A DNA stretch of 64,000 nucleotides from Stenotrophomonas nitritireducens (GCF_001431425.1 NZ_LDJG01000006.1:143977-207976), one strand, 5' to 3'; counted from the stretch's first letter, positions 47,802 to 57,615 are shown. The notes: generated by a model not told the origin, from the sequence alone. Numbers and translations: made by a program.

Positions 47802-47986
47802 TGGACATCAAACAACTCCGCGAGAAGTCGGCTGACGAACTGAAGGCCCACCTGGTCGACCTGCGCAAGGAGCAGTTCTCGCTCCGCATGCAGGCCGCCA
47901 CCGGCCAGCTGCCGAAGACCCACGAAACCCGCCGGGTGCGCCGCGAGATCGCTCGCGTCAAGCACCTGATCGGCAGCACGAAGTAA
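47801..47986 (+). CDS. rpmC: 50S ribosomal protein L29
   Basis: L29 lies at the tunnel exit beside L23. The 61-residue helical protein begins [20 protein letters not shown] and contains the [19 protein letters not shown] helix. One-base overlap with rplP. Confidence 0.97.
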   Translation: MDIKQLREKSADELKAHLVDLRKEQFSLRMQAATGQLPKTHETRRVRREIARVKHLIGSTK

Positions 47987-47997
47987 GGATGGCTGCG

Positions 47998-48267
47998 ATG
48001 AGCGAAAATACTGAAAGCAAGACGCTGCGCACGGTCGAAGGCCGTGTCGTCAGCAACAAGATGGACAAGACGGTCACTGTGTTGGTGGAGCGCCAGGTCA
48101 AGCACGCCCTGTACGGCAAGTACATCAAGCGCTCGACCAAGCTGCACGCTCACGACGCCGAGAACACCTGCAACGAAGGTGATTTCGTGCGTGTGACCGA
48201 GATTGCGCCGCTGTCCAAGACCAAGAACTGGCGGGTGGTGGAAATCATCACCCGCGCAGCGAAATAA
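47998..48267 (+). CDS. rpsQ: 30S ribosomal protein S17
   Basis: S17 binds the 5' domain of 16S rRNA. The 89-residue protein starts at 47998, 9-10 bases after the TAAGGA site; an ATG at 47989 is too close to that site. [20 protein letters not shown] and [20 protein letters not shown] mark the family. Confidence 0.96.
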   Translation: MSENTESKTLRTVEGRVVSNKMDKTVTVLVERQVKHALYGKYIKRSTKLHAHDAENTCNEGDFVRVTEIAPLSKTKNWRVVEIITRAAK

Positions 48268-48279
48268 GGAGCCTGAATC

Positions 48280-48648
48280 ATGATCCAGATGCAGAGCTAC
48301 CTCGACGTCGCTGACAACTCCGGTGCCAAGGAAGTGATGTGCATCAAGGTGTTGGGCGGCTCGAAGCGCCGTTATGCCCACATCGGCGACATCATCAAGG
48401 TCACCGTGAAGGACGCGATCCCGCGCGGCAAGGTCAAGAAGGGCGAAGTCTACGACGCCGTCGTGGTGCGTACCCGCAAGGGTGTGCGTCGCGCCGACGG
48501 TTCGCTGATCCGTTTCGACGGCAACGCCGCCGTCCTGCTGAACAACAAGCAGGAGCCGATCGGCACCCGCATCTTCGGGCCGGTGACCCGTGAACTTCGT
48601 TCCGAGAAGTTCATGAAGATCGTCTCGCTCGCTCCCGAAGTGCTGTGA
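48280..48648 (+). CDS. rplN: 50S ribosomal protein L14
   Basis: L14 forms an intersubunit bridge. The 122-residue protein begins [20 protein letters not shown] and has [27 protein letters not shown] precedes it by 8 bases. It follows rpsQ after 12 bases; the S10/spc operon border of E. coli falls here, but no promoter or terminator is visible. Confidence 0.98.
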   Translation: MIQMQSYLDVADNSGAKEVMCIKVLGGSKRRYAHIGDIIKVTVKDAIPRGKVKKGEVYDAVVVRTRKGVRRADGSLIRFDGNAAVLLNNKQEPIGTRIFGPVTRELRSEKFMKIVSLAPEVL

Positions 48649-48664
48649 GCGACAGGAGATAATC

Positions 48665-48982
48665 ATGGCTAACCGTATCAAGAAGGGCGACCAGGTCGTC
48701 GTCAACACCGGCAAGGACAAGGGCAAGCAGGGCGAAGTCGTCCGCGTCGACGGCGACCGCGTGGTCGTCGCCAACGTGAACATCGTCAAGCGCCACACCA
48801 AGCCGAACCCGCAGGCAGGTGTTGCCGGCGGCGTGGTCGAGCGTGAAGCTTCGATCCATATCTCCAACGTCAATGTCCTCAACCCGGCTTCGGGCAAGGG
48901 CGATCGCGTTGGCTTCAAGGTGCTGGAGGATGGACGCAAACTGCGTGTGTTCCGCTCCAGCGGTGAGGCGATTGACGCCTGA
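48665..48982 (+). CDS. rplX: 50S ribosomal protein L24
   Basis: L24 starts 50S assembly. The 105-residue protein has the KOW motif [19 protein letters not shown] near its start and [15 protein letters not shown]. Spacing of 16 bases from rplN. Confidence 0.98.
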   Translation: MANRIKKGDQVVVNTGKDKGKQGEVVRVDGDRVVVANVNIVKRHTKPNPQAGVAGGVVEREASIHISNVNVLNPASGKGDRVGFKVLEDGRKLRVFRSSGEAIDA

Positions 48983-48993
48983 GGAATGAGCTG

Positions 48994-49536
48994 ATGACTT
49001 CCCGTCTCGAAAAAATCTACAAGGAAGAAGTGGTGCCGGCGCTGATGAAGCAGTTCGGCTACACCAATCCGATGGAAGTGCCGAAGCTGGTCAAGATCAC
49101 CGTCAACATGGGCGTCGGCGAAGCCGCGACCAACAAGAAGGTGCTCGAGAACGCCGTGGCCGACATGACCAAGATCACCGGCCAGAAGCCGGTGGTCACC
49201 AAGTCGCGCGTCTCGGTGGCTTCGTTCAAGATCCGCGATGGCTGGCCGATCGGTTGCAAGGTCACCCTGCGCCGCAACACCATGTTCGAATTCCTGGATC
49301 GCCTGATCAACATCTCGCTGCCGCGCGTGCGTGACTTCCGCGGCGTGTCGGGTCGTTCGTTCGACGGTCGCGGCAACTACAACATGGGCGTGAAGGAACA
49401 GATCATCTTCCCGGAAATCGACTTCGACGCCGTCGATGCGATCCGCGGCATGGATATCGCCATCACCACCACCGCCAAGACCGATGCGGAAGCGAAGGCG
49501 CTGCTGGCAGCGTTCAAGTTCCCGTTCCGTAACTGA
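48994..49536 (+). CDS. rplE: 50S ribosomal protein L5
   Basis: L5 binds 5S rRNA and contacts P-site tRNA. The 180-residue protein has [15 protein letters not shown] and the end [20 protein letters not shown]. It lies 11 bases after rplX. Confidence 0.98.
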   Translation: MTSRLEKIYKEEVVPALMKQFGYTNPMEVPKLVKITVNMGVGEAATNKKVLENAVADMTKITGQKPVVTKSRVSVASFKIRDGWPIGCKVTLRRNTMFEFLDRLINISLPRVRDFRGVSGRSFDGRGNYNMGVKEQIIFPEIDFDAVDAIRGMDIAITTTAKTDAEAKALLAAFKFPFRN

Positions 49537-49554
49537 TCCGTCGAGGAAACCGAA

Positions 49555-49860
49555 ATGGCAAAGACCTCCATGGTCAACCGCGACATCAAGCGGGAAAAGC
49601 TGGCCAAGAAGTACGCCGACAAGCGTGCGGCTCTGAAGAAGATCGTGTCCTCGGTGGACGCGAGCTACGAAGAGAAGATCGAAGCCGCGGCCAAGCTGTC
49701 CAAGCTGCCGCGCGATTCGTCGCCGTCCCGCCAGCGCAACCGCTGCGAACTGTCGGGCCGTCCGCGTGGCGTGTACCGCAAGTTCGGCCTGGGCCGCAAC
49801 AAGCTGCGCGAAGCCACCATGCGTGGCGACGTGCCGGGCCTGCGCAAGGCCAGCTGGTAA
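49555..49860 (+). CDS. rpsN: 30S ribosomal protein S14 (long, zinc-free type)
   Basis: The 101-residue form lacks the CxxC zinc motif of the short S14. It begins [20 protein letters not shown] and ends [13 protein letters not shown]. It is the last gene before an unusual 215-base gap with an intrinsic terminator. Confidence 0.98.
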   Translation: MAKTSMVNRDIKREKLAKKYADKRAALKKIVSSVDASYEEKIEAAAKLSKLPRDSSPSRQRNRCELSGRPRGVYRKFGLGRNKLREATMRGDVPGLRKASW

Positions 49861-49871
49861 GAAACCTCCGT

Positions 49872-49919
49872 GCCGGGCCGCAAGGCCCGGCCGGCGGGCC
49901 GGAAGGGCAACCCGCCGGC
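49872..49919 (+). other. Two GC-rich hairpins after rpsN
   Basis: Stem 1: GCCGGGCC (49872-49879) and GGCCCGGC (49884-49891) around GCAA. Stem 2: GCCGGCGGG (49890-49898) and CCCGCCGGC (49911-49919) around 12 bases. The two share the edge bases 49890-49891, so they may be alternative folds. Confidence 0.6.
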
Positions 49920-49928
49920 AATACAGGG

Positions 49929-49952
49929 AGTCCGACGCAAGTCGGACTTTTT
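49929..49952 (+). terminator. Intrinsic terminator inside the spc operon, between rpsN and rpsH
   Basis: AGTCCGAC (49929-49936) pairs perfectly with GTCGGACT (49941-49948) around a GCAA tetraloop and runs into five T residues (49948-49952). A -10-like TATACT follows at 49957-49962, although no good -35 is present. Together they suggest partial termination and possible re-initiation before rpsH. Confidence 0.8.
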
Positions 49953-50075
49953 GTCGTATACTCCCGCGTCTTGCCCGCTCGAAAGTGTGGGTGACGTTGG
50001 TAGGGGCCCCGGCCCATCCCGGGAAAACTCGAGATTTTCGCGAAAGCGGATATCGGTGCACTCAAAGGTATCTAC

Positions 50076-50474
50076 ATGAGCATGACTGATCCCATCGCCG
50101 ACCTGCTGGTCCGCATCAAGAATGCGGCCGCGGTTGGCAAGCAGACGGTGAAAGCGCCGTCGTCCAAGATCAAGGTGGCGATTGCCCAGGTCCTGAAGGA
50201 CGAGGGTTACATCACCGACCTGCGCGTCAACCAGCTGGAAAACAACAAGGCCGAGCTGGAAATCGTCCTGAAGTATTTCGAAGGCAAGCCGGTCATCGCG
50301 ACCCTGAAGCGCTTCTCGCGTTCGGGCCTGCGCCAGTACCGCGGCAAGAGCGAGCTGCCGAAGGTCCTCAACGGCCTGGGCATCGCCATCATTTCCACCT
50401 CCAAGGGCATCATGACCGATGCGCAGGCGCGCCAGCAGGGCGTCGGCGGTGAAGTCCTGTGCTTCGTGGCCTAA
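50076..50474 (+). CDS. rpsH: 30S ribosomal protein S8
   Basis: S8 binds 16S rRNA helix 21 and in E. coli represses the spc operon. The 132-residue protein begins [18 protein letters not shown]; the first ATG is chosen because AAAGG is 7 bases upstream. The end [11 protein letters not shown] is typical. Confidence 0.97.
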   Translation: MSMTDPIADLLVRIKNAAAVGKQTVKAPSSKIKVAIAQVLKDEGYITDLRVNQLENNKAELEIVLKYFEGKPVIATLKRFSRSGLRQYRGKSELPKVLNGLGIAIISTSKGIMTDAQARQQGVGGEVLCFVA

Positions 50475-50491
50475 GCGAGAAGGAGTAGAAC

Positions 50492-51019
50492 ATGTCCCGC
50501 GTAGCCAAGAAGCCGATCAACCTGCCCAAGGGCGTTGAGCTGAACATCCAGTCGGAATCCGTGAGCGTGAAGGGCCCGAAGGGCACCCTGTCGCTGAACA
50601 AGTCCGCTGGCGTTGAAATCACCATCGACAATGGCGTCGTCACGCTGAATCCGAAGGACATCTCCTTCGACGCGCTGACCGGCACCGTGCGTTCGATCCT
50701 GGCCAACATGGTCCATGGCGTGTCCGAAGGCTTCGAGAAGAAGCTGGAGCTGGTCGGCGTGGGTTACCGCGCTGCCATGCAGGGCAAGGACCTGAACCTG
50801 TCGCTGGGCTTCTCGCACCCCGTCGTGTTCGTGGCGCCGGAAGGCATCACCCTGGCCACCCCGACGCAGACGGAAATCGTCGTGCAGGGGGCGGACAAGC
50901 AGGTGGTCGGCGAAGTCGCTGCCAAGATCCGTGGCTATCGTCCGCCGGAGCCCTACAAGGGCAAGGGTGTGAAGTACGCCGGTGAGAACATCATTCGCAA
51001 GGAAGCCAAGAAGGCCTAA
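50492..51019 (+). CDS. rplF: 50S ribosomal protein L6
   Basis: L6 lies at the factor-binding site near the sarcin-ricin loop. The 175-residue protein has the C-terminal signature [19 protein letters not shown]. It starts 17 bases after rpsH, with AGAAGGAG upstream. Confidence 0.98.
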   Translation: MSRVAKKPINLPKGVELNIQSESVSVKGPKGTLSLNKSAGVEITIDNGVVTLNPKDISFDALTGTVRSILANMVHGVSEGFEKKLELVGVGYRAAMQGKDLNLSLGFSHPVVFVAPEGITLATPTQTEIVVQGADKQVVGEVAAKIRGYRPPEPYKGKGVKYAGENIIRKEAKKA

Positions 51020-51033
51020 GGCGGATCCTTCGC

Positions 51034-51063
51034 AAAAGTCTGCGCATCCGTGTGCGGACTTTT
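51034..51063 (+). terminator. Attenuator-like hairpin between rplF and rplR
   Basis: A 13-bp stem with two G-U pairs (51034-51046 with 51051-51063) closes a TCCG loop. The 3' arm ends in TTTT, paired with AAAA, so it can act as a terminator in either direction. Confidence 0.6.
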
Positions 51064-51102
51064 CGGGAAAAGCACAGCTTTCAGCTTTCGAGGATAAAGA
51101 TC

Positions 51103-51456
51103 ATGAACAAGAACATCGCTCGCCTGCGTCGCGCCAAGTCGACCCGTTCGCACATCCGTACCCTGGGCGTGCCGCGCCTGTCGGTGCTGCGTACCGGCCA
51201 GCACCTGTACGCGCAGGTCTTCACCGCCGACGGCTCGAAGGTGCTGGCTGCCGCCAACACCACCCAGGCCGACGTCAAGGACGGCCTGAAGAACGGCAAG
51301 AACGCCGACGCCGCCGCCAAGGTTGGCCGCATCGTTGCCGAGCGCGCCAAGGCCGCCGGCATCGAAAAGGTCGCCTTCGATCGTTCGGGCTACCGCTACC
51401 ACGGCCGCATCAAGGCCCTGGCGGATGCCGCGCGCGAGGCCGGTCTGCAGTTCTAA
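51103..51456 (+). CDS. rplR: 50S ribosomal protein L18
   Basis: L18 binds 5S rRNA. From the ATG at 51103 the protein is 117 residues, starting [20 protein letters not shown] and ending [20 protein letters not shown] plus seven residues. An ATG 51 bases upstream would begin inside the hairpin and adds a non-family tail. Confidence 0.97.
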   Translation: MNKNIARLRRAKSTRSHIRTLGVPRLSVLRTGQHLYAQVFTADGSKVLAAANTTQADVKDGLKNGKNADAAAKVGRIVAERAKAAGIEKVAFDRSGYRYHGRIKALADAAREAGLQF

Positions 51457-51463
51457 GGCACAA

Positions 51464-51517
51464 GGGCAGGGGCGTTCGCGCTCCTGCCCGCCTGCTCGCC
51501 GGCCTGAATGAGGCCGG
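51464..51517 (+). promoter_or_regulatory. Two hairpins between rplR and rpsE, one with a TTCG loop
   Basis: Stem 1 is 11 bp (51464-51474 with 51479-51489, one G-U pair) around TTCG, a very stable fold. Stem 2 is CCGGCCT/AGGCCGG (51499-51505 with 51511-51517). There is no T-run, so mRNA processing or stability is more likely than termination. The remaining gap to rpsE (51518-51615) shows nothing further. Confidence 0.55.
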
Positions 51518-51615
51518 ACGGCGCCGCTCTTCTGCAGCGGTCCACCGGAACAACGCATCACTCCACAACCATAAGCGGCCTCGAGCCGTACATACCCAAC
51601 AACCAAGGAATCAAC

Positions 51616-52158
51616 ATGGCAGAAGAGCGTCAGCAGCGGGGTCGCGATCGCGACCGTAACCGCGAAGAGAAGATCGACGACGGCATGATCGAGAAGCTGG
51701 TCGCGGTCAACCGCGTCAGCAAGACCGTCAAGGGCGGTCGCCAGTTCACCTTTACCGCCCTGACCGTGGTCGGCGACGGCGAAGGCAAGGTCGGTTTCGG
51801 CTATGGCAAGGCGCGCGAAGTGCCGGTCGCCATCCAGAAGTCGATGGAACAGGCCCGCAAGAACCTGGTCAGTGTTGACCTGCACAACGGCACCTTGTGG
51901 CACACCGTCAAGGACGGCCACGGCGCGGCCCGCGTGTTCATGCAGCCGGCTTCGGAAGGTACCGGCGTGATCGCCGGCGGCGCCATGCGTGCCGTGCTGG
52001 AAGCGGTCGGCGTGAAGAACGTGCTGGCCAAGGCCACCGGCTCGCGCAACCCGATCAACCTGGTGCGTGCCACCGTGAAGGGCCTGGCTGGCATGCAGTC
52101 GCCGGCGCGCATCGCGGCCAAGCGCGGCAAGAAGGTGGAGGAACTCAACCATGGCTAA
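51616..52158 (+). CDS. rpsE: 30S ribosomal protein S5
   Basis: S5 acts in decoding fidelity. The 180-residue protein has a charged N-terminal extension ([20 protein letters not shown]), then [20 protein letters not shown] and [20 protein letters not shown]. The ATG at 51616 has AAGGAA upstream. Its last codons overlap the rpmD start by 8 bases. Confidence 0.97.
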
Positions 52159-52342
52159 TGAGTCCAACAAGACCGTGAAGGTGCGCCTGGTGCGCGGCCT
52201 GCGTGGAGCCCAGTCGCGTCATCGCCTGTCGGTGCGTGCGCTGGGTCTGAACAAGCTCAACGATGTGCGTGAACTGAAGGACAGCCCGCAGGTTCGCGGC
52301 CTGATCAATACCGTTCACTACCTCGTCAAGGTTGAGGAGTAA
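52151..52342 (+). CDS. rpmD: 50S ribosomal protein L30
   Basis: The 63-residue protein begins [20 protein letters not shown] and has RVRALGL-type residues (here [19 protein letters not shown]). It overlaps rpsE by 8 bases, so the two are translationally coupled. Confidence 0.96.
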
Positions 52343-52348
52343 TCGATC

Positions 52349-52792
52349 ATGACTCTGCGTCTCAATGAACTGAGCCCGGCACCGGGCGCCCGCACCGAGC
52401 GCACCCGCGTCGGCCGCGGTATCGGCTCGGGCCTGGGCAAGACCGCCGGTCGCGGCCACAAGGGTTCGTTCGCCCGCAAGGGTGGCGGCAAGATCAAGGC
52501 TGGCTTCGAAGGCGGCCAGACCCCGATGCAGCGCCGTCTGCCGAAGATCGGCTTCCGTTCCAAGATGGCCAAGGACACCGCTGAAGTGTTGTCCTACCAC
52601 CTGGACCGCCTGGAAGCCGGCGAGATCGATTTCGCTGCGCTGCGCGCCGCGAAGCTGGTCCCGACGACCGCCAAGAAGGCCAAGATCGTCCTCAAGGGCG
52701 AGCTGACCAAGGCGTTCACCCTGAAGGGTGTGGCGGCTACCGCCGGCGCCAAGGCTGCGATCGAAGCTGCCGGCGGCAGCGTACAGGAGTAA
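52349..52792 (+). CDS. rplO: 50S ribosomal protein L15
   Basis: L15 is a late 50S assembly protein. The 147-residue product has the glycine/arginine-rich N-terminus ([20 protein letters not shown]) and the family signature [15 protein letters not shown]. secY begins 7 bases after it. Confidence 0.98.
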   Translation: MTLRLNELSPAPGARTERTRVGRGIGSGLGKTAGRGHKGSFARKGGGKIKAGFEGGQTPMQRRLPKIGFRSKMAKDTAEVLSYHLDRLEAGEIDFAALRAAKLVPTTAKKAKIVLKGELTKAFTLKGVAATAGAKAAIEAAGGSVQE

Positions 52793-52799
52793 CTGGAAC

Positions 52800-54155
52800 A
52801 TGGCGCAAGCTGGCATCGGTAACCTCGCGGGCGGAATGGGCAAGTTCACTGAACTTCGCCAGCGTCTTCTGTTCGTAGTCGGGGCATTGCTCGTCTATCG
52901 CATCGGCTGCTACGTGCCGGTGCCGGGCGTCAATCCCGATGCCATGCTTGCGCTGATGCAGGCGCAGGGCGGCGGTATCGTGGACATGTTCAACATGTTC
53001 TCGGGCGGCGCCCTGCACCGTTTCAGTATTTTCGCGCTGAACGTGATGCCGTACATCTCGGCATCGATCGTGATGCAGCTGGCGGTCCATATCTTCCCCG
53101 CGCTCAAGGCGATGCAGAAGGAAGGCGAGTCGGGCCGCCGCAAGATCACCCAGTATTCGCGCATCGGCGCGGTGCTGCTGGCCATCGTGCAGGGCGGTTC
53201 GATCGCCCTGGCGCTGCAGAACCAGCTGTCGCCGGGCGGTGCGCCGGTCGTCTACGCGCCGGGCATGGGCTTCGTGCTCACCGCCGTGGTCGCGCTGACC
53301 GCCGGCACCATCTTCCTGATGTGGGTCGGCGAGCAGGTGACCGAGCGCGGCATCGGCAACGGTGTCTCGCTGATCATCTTCGCCGGCATTGTCGCCGGCC
53401 TGCCGGCCGCGGTCATCCACACGCTGGAGGCCTACCGCGACGGCAACATGAGCTTCATCTCGCTGCTGCTGATCGTCATCGTGGTGCTGGCGTTCACCTA
53501 TTTCGTGGTGTTCGTCGAGCGCGGCCAGCGCCGCATCACGGTCAATTACGCCCGCCGCCAGGGTGGCCGTAATGCCTACATGAACCAGACCTCGTTCCTG
53601 CCGCTGAAGCTGAACATGTCCGGCGTGATCCCGGCCATCTTCGCCTCCAGCATCCTGGCCTTCCCGGCCACGCTGGCGATGTGGTCCGGCCAGGCTAGCT
53701 CGGCGACCTGGCTGCAGAAAGTGGCCAACGCACTGGGTCCGGGCGAGCCGCTGCACATGATCGTGTTCGCCGCGCTGATCACCGGTTTCGCGTTCTTCTA
53801 TACCGCGCTGGTGTTCAATTCGCAGGAAACCGCAGACAACCTGAAGAAGTCGGGCGCGCTGATCCCAGGCATCCGTCCGGGCAAGGCCACGGCCGAATAC
53901 ATCGACGCCGTGCTGACCCGCCTGACGGCAGCCGGCTCGCTGTACCTGGTGATCGTCTGCCTGCTGCCGGAACTGATGCGCACGCAGCTGAATGCCTCGT
54001 TCTACTTCGGCGGCACCTCGCTGCTGATCGTGGTGGTGGTGGTGATGGACTTCATCGCCCAGGTGCAGGCGCACCTGATGTCGCACCAGTACGAGAGCCT
54101 GCTGAAGAAGGCGAACCTGAAGGGCGGCAACCGCGGCGGTTTTGCGCGCGGCTGA
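52800..54155 (+). CDS. secY: Preprotein translocase subunit SecY
   Basis: SecY is the channel of the Sec translocon in the inner membrane. From the ATG at 52800 it is 451 residues, with ten hydrophobic segments, the plug region after the first, [20 protein letters not shown] and [28 protein letters not shown] lies 10 bases upstream, within the end of rplO. The 3' end overlaps the -35 region of the alpha-operon promoter. SecE, its partner, is at 22517. Confidence 0.98.
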   Translation: MAQAGIGNLAGGMGKFTELRQRLLFVVGALLVYRIGCYVPVPGVNPDAMLALMQAQGGGIVDMFNMFSGGALHRFSIFALNVMPYISASIVMQLAVHIFPALKAMQKEGESGRRKITQYSRIGAVLLAIVQGGSIALALQNQLSPGGAPVVYAPGMGFVLTAVVALTAGTIFLMWVGEQVTERGIGNGVSLIIFAGIVAGLPAAVIHTLEAYRDGNMSFISLLLIVIVVLAFTYFVVFVERGQRRITVNYARRQGGRNAYMNQTSFLPLKLNMSGVIPAIFASSILAFPATLAMWSGQASSATWLQKVANALGPGEPLHMIVFAALITGFAFFYTALVFNSQETADNLKKSGALIPGIRPGKATAEYIDAVLTRLTAAGSLYLVIVCLLPELMRTQLNASFYFGGTSLLIVVVVVMDFIAQVQAHLMSHQYESLLKKANLKGGNRGGFARG

Positions 54156-54170
54156 TTCTCCCGCTATACT
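54142..54170 (+). promoter_or_regulatory. First promoter of the alpha operon
   Basis: TTGCGC (54142-54147, inside the secY end) and TATACT (54165-54170) are 17 bases apart. Transcription from about 54177 would give a long leader of about 325 bases to rpsM. Confidence 0.6.
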
Positions 54171-54503
54171 TTCCGCTTCATAGCGCGAAGATTGCCCTGG
54201 TTCCCGGGGCAGGTCTTCAAGACAGAAGGGCGGCCCCCGCAGCGGTCTCGGGTGGGGGTGTGATGTGGTTGTTCCGCGCGGGAGTAGCGCGGGCGGCTTG
54301 GAGAGAAATCTCCCTGCCAGGCACATCCGGCGCCGGAGCATGGGCACACTCCCCACGCCGGGTCCATGGAACTTTGTGTTCCACGGACTTCCAAGCAAAC
54401 CGAGGCCTTGTTAGAATCGCTAGTTCACTTTTTTGATCCATCCTGCCGGAATGGCGCGCCACGCGGTGCGCATTCGGCCATCACTCAGCTGGAGAACCGC
54501 GTC
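54156..54503 (+). other. 348-base secY-rpsM spacer without rpmJ
   Basis: Many bacteria have rpmJ (L36, about 38-41 codons) here; no such reading frame is present on either strand. The spacer holds two promoter candidates (54142-54170 and 54389-54417), an imperfect hairpin at 54362-54388 (GTCC, TGGAAC with GTTCCA, GGAC) and a run of six or more T at 54429-54434. In E. coli the rpsM leader is bound by S4; a long structured leader fits that kind of control. Confidence 0.6.
54389..54417 (+). promoter_or_regulatory. Second promoter candidate of the alpha operon
   Basis: TTCCAA (54389-54394) and TAGAAT (54412-54417) are 17 bases apart, 87 bases before the rpsM ATG. Confidence 0.5.
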
Positions 54504-54860
54504 ATGGCGCGTATTGCAGGCGTCAACCTGCCAGCCCAGAAGCACGTCTGGGTCGGGTTGCAAAGCATTTACGGCATCGGCCGTACCCGCTCGAAGAAGG
54601 TCTGCGAAGCCGCAGCCGTTGCTTCGACCACCAAGATCCGCGATCTGTCGGAGCCGGAAATCGACCGTCTGCGCCTGGAAGTGGGCAAGTACATCGTCGA
54701 AGGCGACCTGCGTCGTGAAGTCGGCATCGCCATCAAGCGCCTGATGGACCTGGGCTGCTACCGCGGCCTGCGTCACCGTCGCGGCCTGCCGCTGCGTGGT
54801 CAGCGCACCAAGACCAACGCCCGCACCCGCAAGGGTCCGCGCAAGGCGCTTAAGAAGTAA
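54504..54860 (+). CDS. rpsM: 30S ribosomal protein S13
   Basis: S13 forms head bridges to the 50S subunit. The 118-residue protein begins [20 protein letters not shown] and has [20 protein letters not shown] and a basic end. The ATG at 54504 has GGAGAA 12 bases upstream; longer frames start in the leader and are not conserved in type. Confidence 0.97.
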   Translation: MARIAGVNLPAQKHVWVGLQSIYGIGRTRSKKVCEAAAVASTTKIRDLSEPEIDRLRLEVGKYIVEGDLRREVGIAIKRLMDLGCYRGLRHRRGLPLRGQRTKTNARTRKGPRKALKK

Positions 54861-54873
54861 GGGACCCTAGAAA

Positions 54874-55266
54874 ATGGCTAAGCCCGCTGCTGCTAAGACC
54901 AAGAAGAAGATCAAGCGCGTCATCACCGATGGCGTCGCCCACGTCCACGCTTCTTTCAACAACACCATCGTTACCATCACCGACCGCCAGGGCAATGCAC
55001 TGTCCTGGGCGACCTCCGGTGGTGCCGGCTTCCGCGGTTCGCGCAAGTCGACTCCGTTCGCCGCGCAGGTCGCCGCCGAAAAGGCCGGCAAGGCCGCGCT
55101 GGACTACGGCGTGAAGTCGCTGGAAGTCCGCATCAAGGGTCCGGGTCCGGGCCGTGAGTCGGCCGTGCGTTCGCTGAACAACGTCGGCTACAAGATCACC
55201 AACATCATCGACGTGACGCCTATCCCGCACAACGGGTGCCGTCCGCCGAAGAAGCGTCGCGTCTAA
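54874..55266 (+). CDS. rpsK: 30S ribosomal protein S11
   Basis: S11 lies on the 30S platform. The 130-residue protein has [20 protein letters not shown] and the C-terminal [18 protein letters not shown], the family hallmark. It starts 13 bases after rpsM. Confidence 0.98.
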   Translation: MAKPAAAKTKKKIKRVITDGVAHVHASFNNTIVTITDRQGNALSWATSGGAGFRGSRKSTPFAAQVAAEKAGKAALDYGVKSLEVRIKGPGPGRESAVRSLNNVGYKITNIIDVTPIPHNGCRPPKKRRV

Positions 55267-55281
55267 AGGGAGCGATAAGAA

Positions 55282-55911
55282 ATGGCTCGTTATATCGGTC
55301 CTACCTGTAAGCTCGCCCGTCGCGAAGGCGCCGACCTGTCGCTGAAGAGCCCGGCCCGTGCGCTGGACTCCAAGTGCAAGCTGGAGCAGAAGCCCGGCCA
55401 GCACGGCGCTACCGCCCGCAAGGGCAAGCTGTCCGACTACGCCACCCAGCTGCGTGAAAAGCAGAAGGTCAAGCGCATCTACGGCCTGCTGGAGCGCCAG
55501 TTCCGCAACTACTACAAGAAGGCCTCGACCAAGAAGGGCAACACCGGCGAGAACCTGCTGCAGCTGCTGGAAACCCGCCTGGACAACGTCGTCTACCGCA
55601 TGGGCTTCGCCGTGACCCGTCCGGCTGCCCGCCAGCTGGTCTCGCACCGCGGCGTCACCGTGAACGGCAAGTCGGTCAACCTGGCTTCGTACCAGGTCAA
55701 GGCCGGCGACGCGATCGCCCTGTCGGAAAAGGCTGCCAAGCAACTGCGCGTGCAGGAAGCCCTGACCATCGCCGAACAGCATGACCTGAGCCCGTCGTGG
55801 GTTGAAGTCGATTCGAAGAAGTTCAGCGGCGTGTTCAAGGCCGTTCCGGATCGCGCCGACCTGCCGGCGGACATCAACGAAGCGCTGATCGTCGAGCTGT
55901 ACTCGAAGTAA
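55282..55911 (+). CDS. rpsD: 30S ribosomal protein S4
   Basis: S4 nucleates 30S assembly and in E. coli represses the alpha operon. The 209-residue protein begins [19 protein letters not shown] and has the S4 RNA-binding domain with [20 protein letters not shown], ending [20 protein letters not shown]. Confidence 0.98.
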   Translation: MARYIGPTCKLARREGADLSLKSPARALDSKCKLEQKPGQHGATARKGKLSDYATQLREKQKVKRIYGLLERQFRNYYKKASTKKGNTGENLLQLLETRLDNVVYRMGFAVTRPAARQLVSHRGVTVNGKSVNLASYQVKAGDAIALSEKAAKQLRVQEALTIAEQHDLSPSWVEVDSKKFSGVFKAVPDRADLPADINEALIVELYSK

Positions 55912-55966
55912 TTCACATTGGAGAACCCCCGGCGACGGCCGGGGGTTCACTAGGAGAACCCGCAAC

Positions 55967-56965
55967 ATGACGGTTACCGCCAACCAGGTTCTGCGTCCTC
56001 GCGGTCCGCAGATCGAACGCCTTACCGACACCCGCGCCAAGGTCGTCATCGAGCCCTTGGAGCGGGGTTACGGGCATACGCTGGGCAATGCCCTGCGTCG
56101 CGTGCTGCTGTCGTCCATCCCGGGCTTCGCCATCACGGAAGTCGAGATCGACGGCGTGCTGCATGAGTACACCACGGTCGAAGGGCTGCAGGAGGACGTG
56201 CTCGAAGTCCTGCTCAACCTGAAGGACGTGGCCATCCGCATGCATTCCGGCGACAGCGCCACCATCTCCCTGTCCAAGCAGGGTCCGGGTGTGGTGACTG
56301 CCGCAGACATCAAGGTCGACCACAACGTCGAAGTCCTCAACGGCGAGCAGATCATCTGCAACCTGACCAAGGACACGGCGATCAACATGCGCCTGAAGGT
56401 CGAGCGTGGCTTCGGCTACCAGCCGGCGGCGTCGCGTCGTCGTCCGGACGAAGAAACCCGCGCCATCGGCCGTCTGGTCCTGGACGCCTCGTTCTCGCCG
56501 GTCCGCCGCGTCGCCTATGCCGTGGAAGCGGCCCGCGTCGAGCAGCGCACCGACCTGGACAAGCTGGTCATCGATATCGAAACCAATGGCACGATCGATG
56601 CCGAGGAAGCCGTCCGCACTGCGGCCGACATCCTCAGCGATCAGCTGTCGGTGTTCGGTGACTTCACCCACCGCGACCGCGGTGCGGCCAAGCCGGCCAA
56701 CAACGGCGTGGATCCGGTGCTGCTGCGCCCGATCGACGATCTGGAGCTGACCGTGCGTTCGGCGAACTGCCTGAAGGCCGAGAGCATCTACTACATCGGC
56801 GATCTGATCCAGAAGACCGAAGTCGAGCTGCTCAAGACCCCGAACCTCGGCAAGAAGTCGCTGACCGAGATCAAGGAAGTGCTGGCCCAGCGTGGCCTGT
56901 CGCTCGGCATGAAGCTGGAGAACTGGCCGCCGGCCGGCGTCTCCGCCCACGGCATGCTGGGGTAA
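55967..56965 (+). CDS. rpoA: DNA-directed RNA polymerase subunit alpha
   Basis: The alpha dimer assembles the core enzyme and its C-terminal domain binds UP elements and activators. The 332-residue protein has the N-terminal dimerisation/assembly domain ([20 protein letters not shown]) and the alphaCTD with [20 protein letters not shown]. The rpsD-rpoA gap of 55 bases holds a small hairpin (CCCCCGGCGACGGCCGGGGG). rplQ follows only after 263 bases. Confidence 0.98.
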   Translation: MTVTANQVLRPRGPQIERLTDTRAKVVIEPLERGYGHTLGNALRRVLLSSIPGFAITEVEIDGVLHEYTTVEGLQEDVLEVLLNLKDVAIRMHSGDSATISLSKQGPGVVTAADIKVDHNVEVLNGEQIICNLTKDTAINMRLKVERGFGYQPAASRRRPDEETRAIGRLVLDASFSPVRRVAYAVEAARVEQRTDLDKLVIDIETNGTIDAEEAVRTAADILSDQLSVFGDFTHRDRGAAKPANNGVDPVLLRPIDDLELTVRSANCLKAESIYYIGDLIQKTEVELLKTPNLGKKSLTEIKEVLAQRGLSLGMKLENWPPAGVSAHGMLG

Positions 56966-56976
56966 GTAAAAGCTGC

Positions 56977-57005
56977 CCAGCCGTTGCCTTGCAGGCAACG
57001 GCTGG
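56977..57005 (+). other. 12-bp perfect hairpin between rpoA and rplQ
   Basis: CCAGCCGTTGCC (56977-56988) pairs with GGCAACGGCTGG (56994-57005) around TTGCA, 12 bases after the rpoA stop. No T-run follows. It could cap the 3' end of processed rpoA mRNA. The remaining spacer to 57228 has further short GC repeats but no gene. Confidence 0.6.
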
Positions 57006-57228
57006 CGTTGGCGAACAACCCGGCGCGCTGTGCCGGGCGGGGAGCAGACGCGGCGCGAGCCGTGGCTCCCGCTTTACCTTGCAACTGCAACACCCGCGCT
57101 GACGGCTGCAACGCCGCTGCGCCGGTCGTCCACGGAAGGGGCGGCCAGGACCATCCGCAGTCCAAGCAGCAACGCCAGGATGGCGACAACGACGTCCAAC
57201 GACCCATCATTGACCAAGGAATAGACCC

Positions 57229-57615
57229 ATGCGCCACCAGAAGTCGGGCCGCAAGTTCAACCGCACCAGCGCCCACCGCGAAGCGATGTTCAAGAACATG
57301 GCCGCCTCGCTGTTCAAGCACGAGCTGATCAAGACCACCCTGCCGAAGGCCAAGGAACTGCGCCGCGTCGCCGAGCCGCTGATCACCCTGGCCAAGGTCG
57401 ACTCCGTCGCCAACCGCCGTCTGGCGTTCGCCCGCCTGCGTGACAAGGAAGCCGTCGGCAACCTGTTCACCATCCTGGGCCCGCGCTACGCTACCCGTCC
57501 GGGCGGCTACCTGCGCCTGCTGAAGTGCGGCTTCCGCGCCGGCGACAATGCGCCGATGGCCTACGTCGAGCTGGTGGACCGTCCGGCTGCCGTTGCCGAG
57601 GAAGTGGCCGAGTAA
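57229..57615 (+). CDS. rplQ: 50S ribosomal protein L17
   Basis: L17 lies near the tunnel exit. The 128-residue protein begins [20 protein letters not shown] and ends with a short acidic tail (VAEEVAE). AAGGA is 8 bases before the ATG. Last gene of the ribosomal cluster, followed by a terminator. Confidence 0.98.
   Translation: MRHQKSGRKFNRTSAHREAMFKNMAASLFKHELIKTTLPKAKELRRVAEPLITLAKVDSVANRRLAFARLRDKEAVGNLFTILGPRYATRPGGYLRLLKCGFRAGDNAPMAYVELVDRPAAVAEEVAE

Noticed and set aside
47767..50061. A 764-codon minus-strand frame opposite rpmC to rpsN
   Set aside because: It crosses seven ribosomal genes and their ribosome sites; all sense products are certain.
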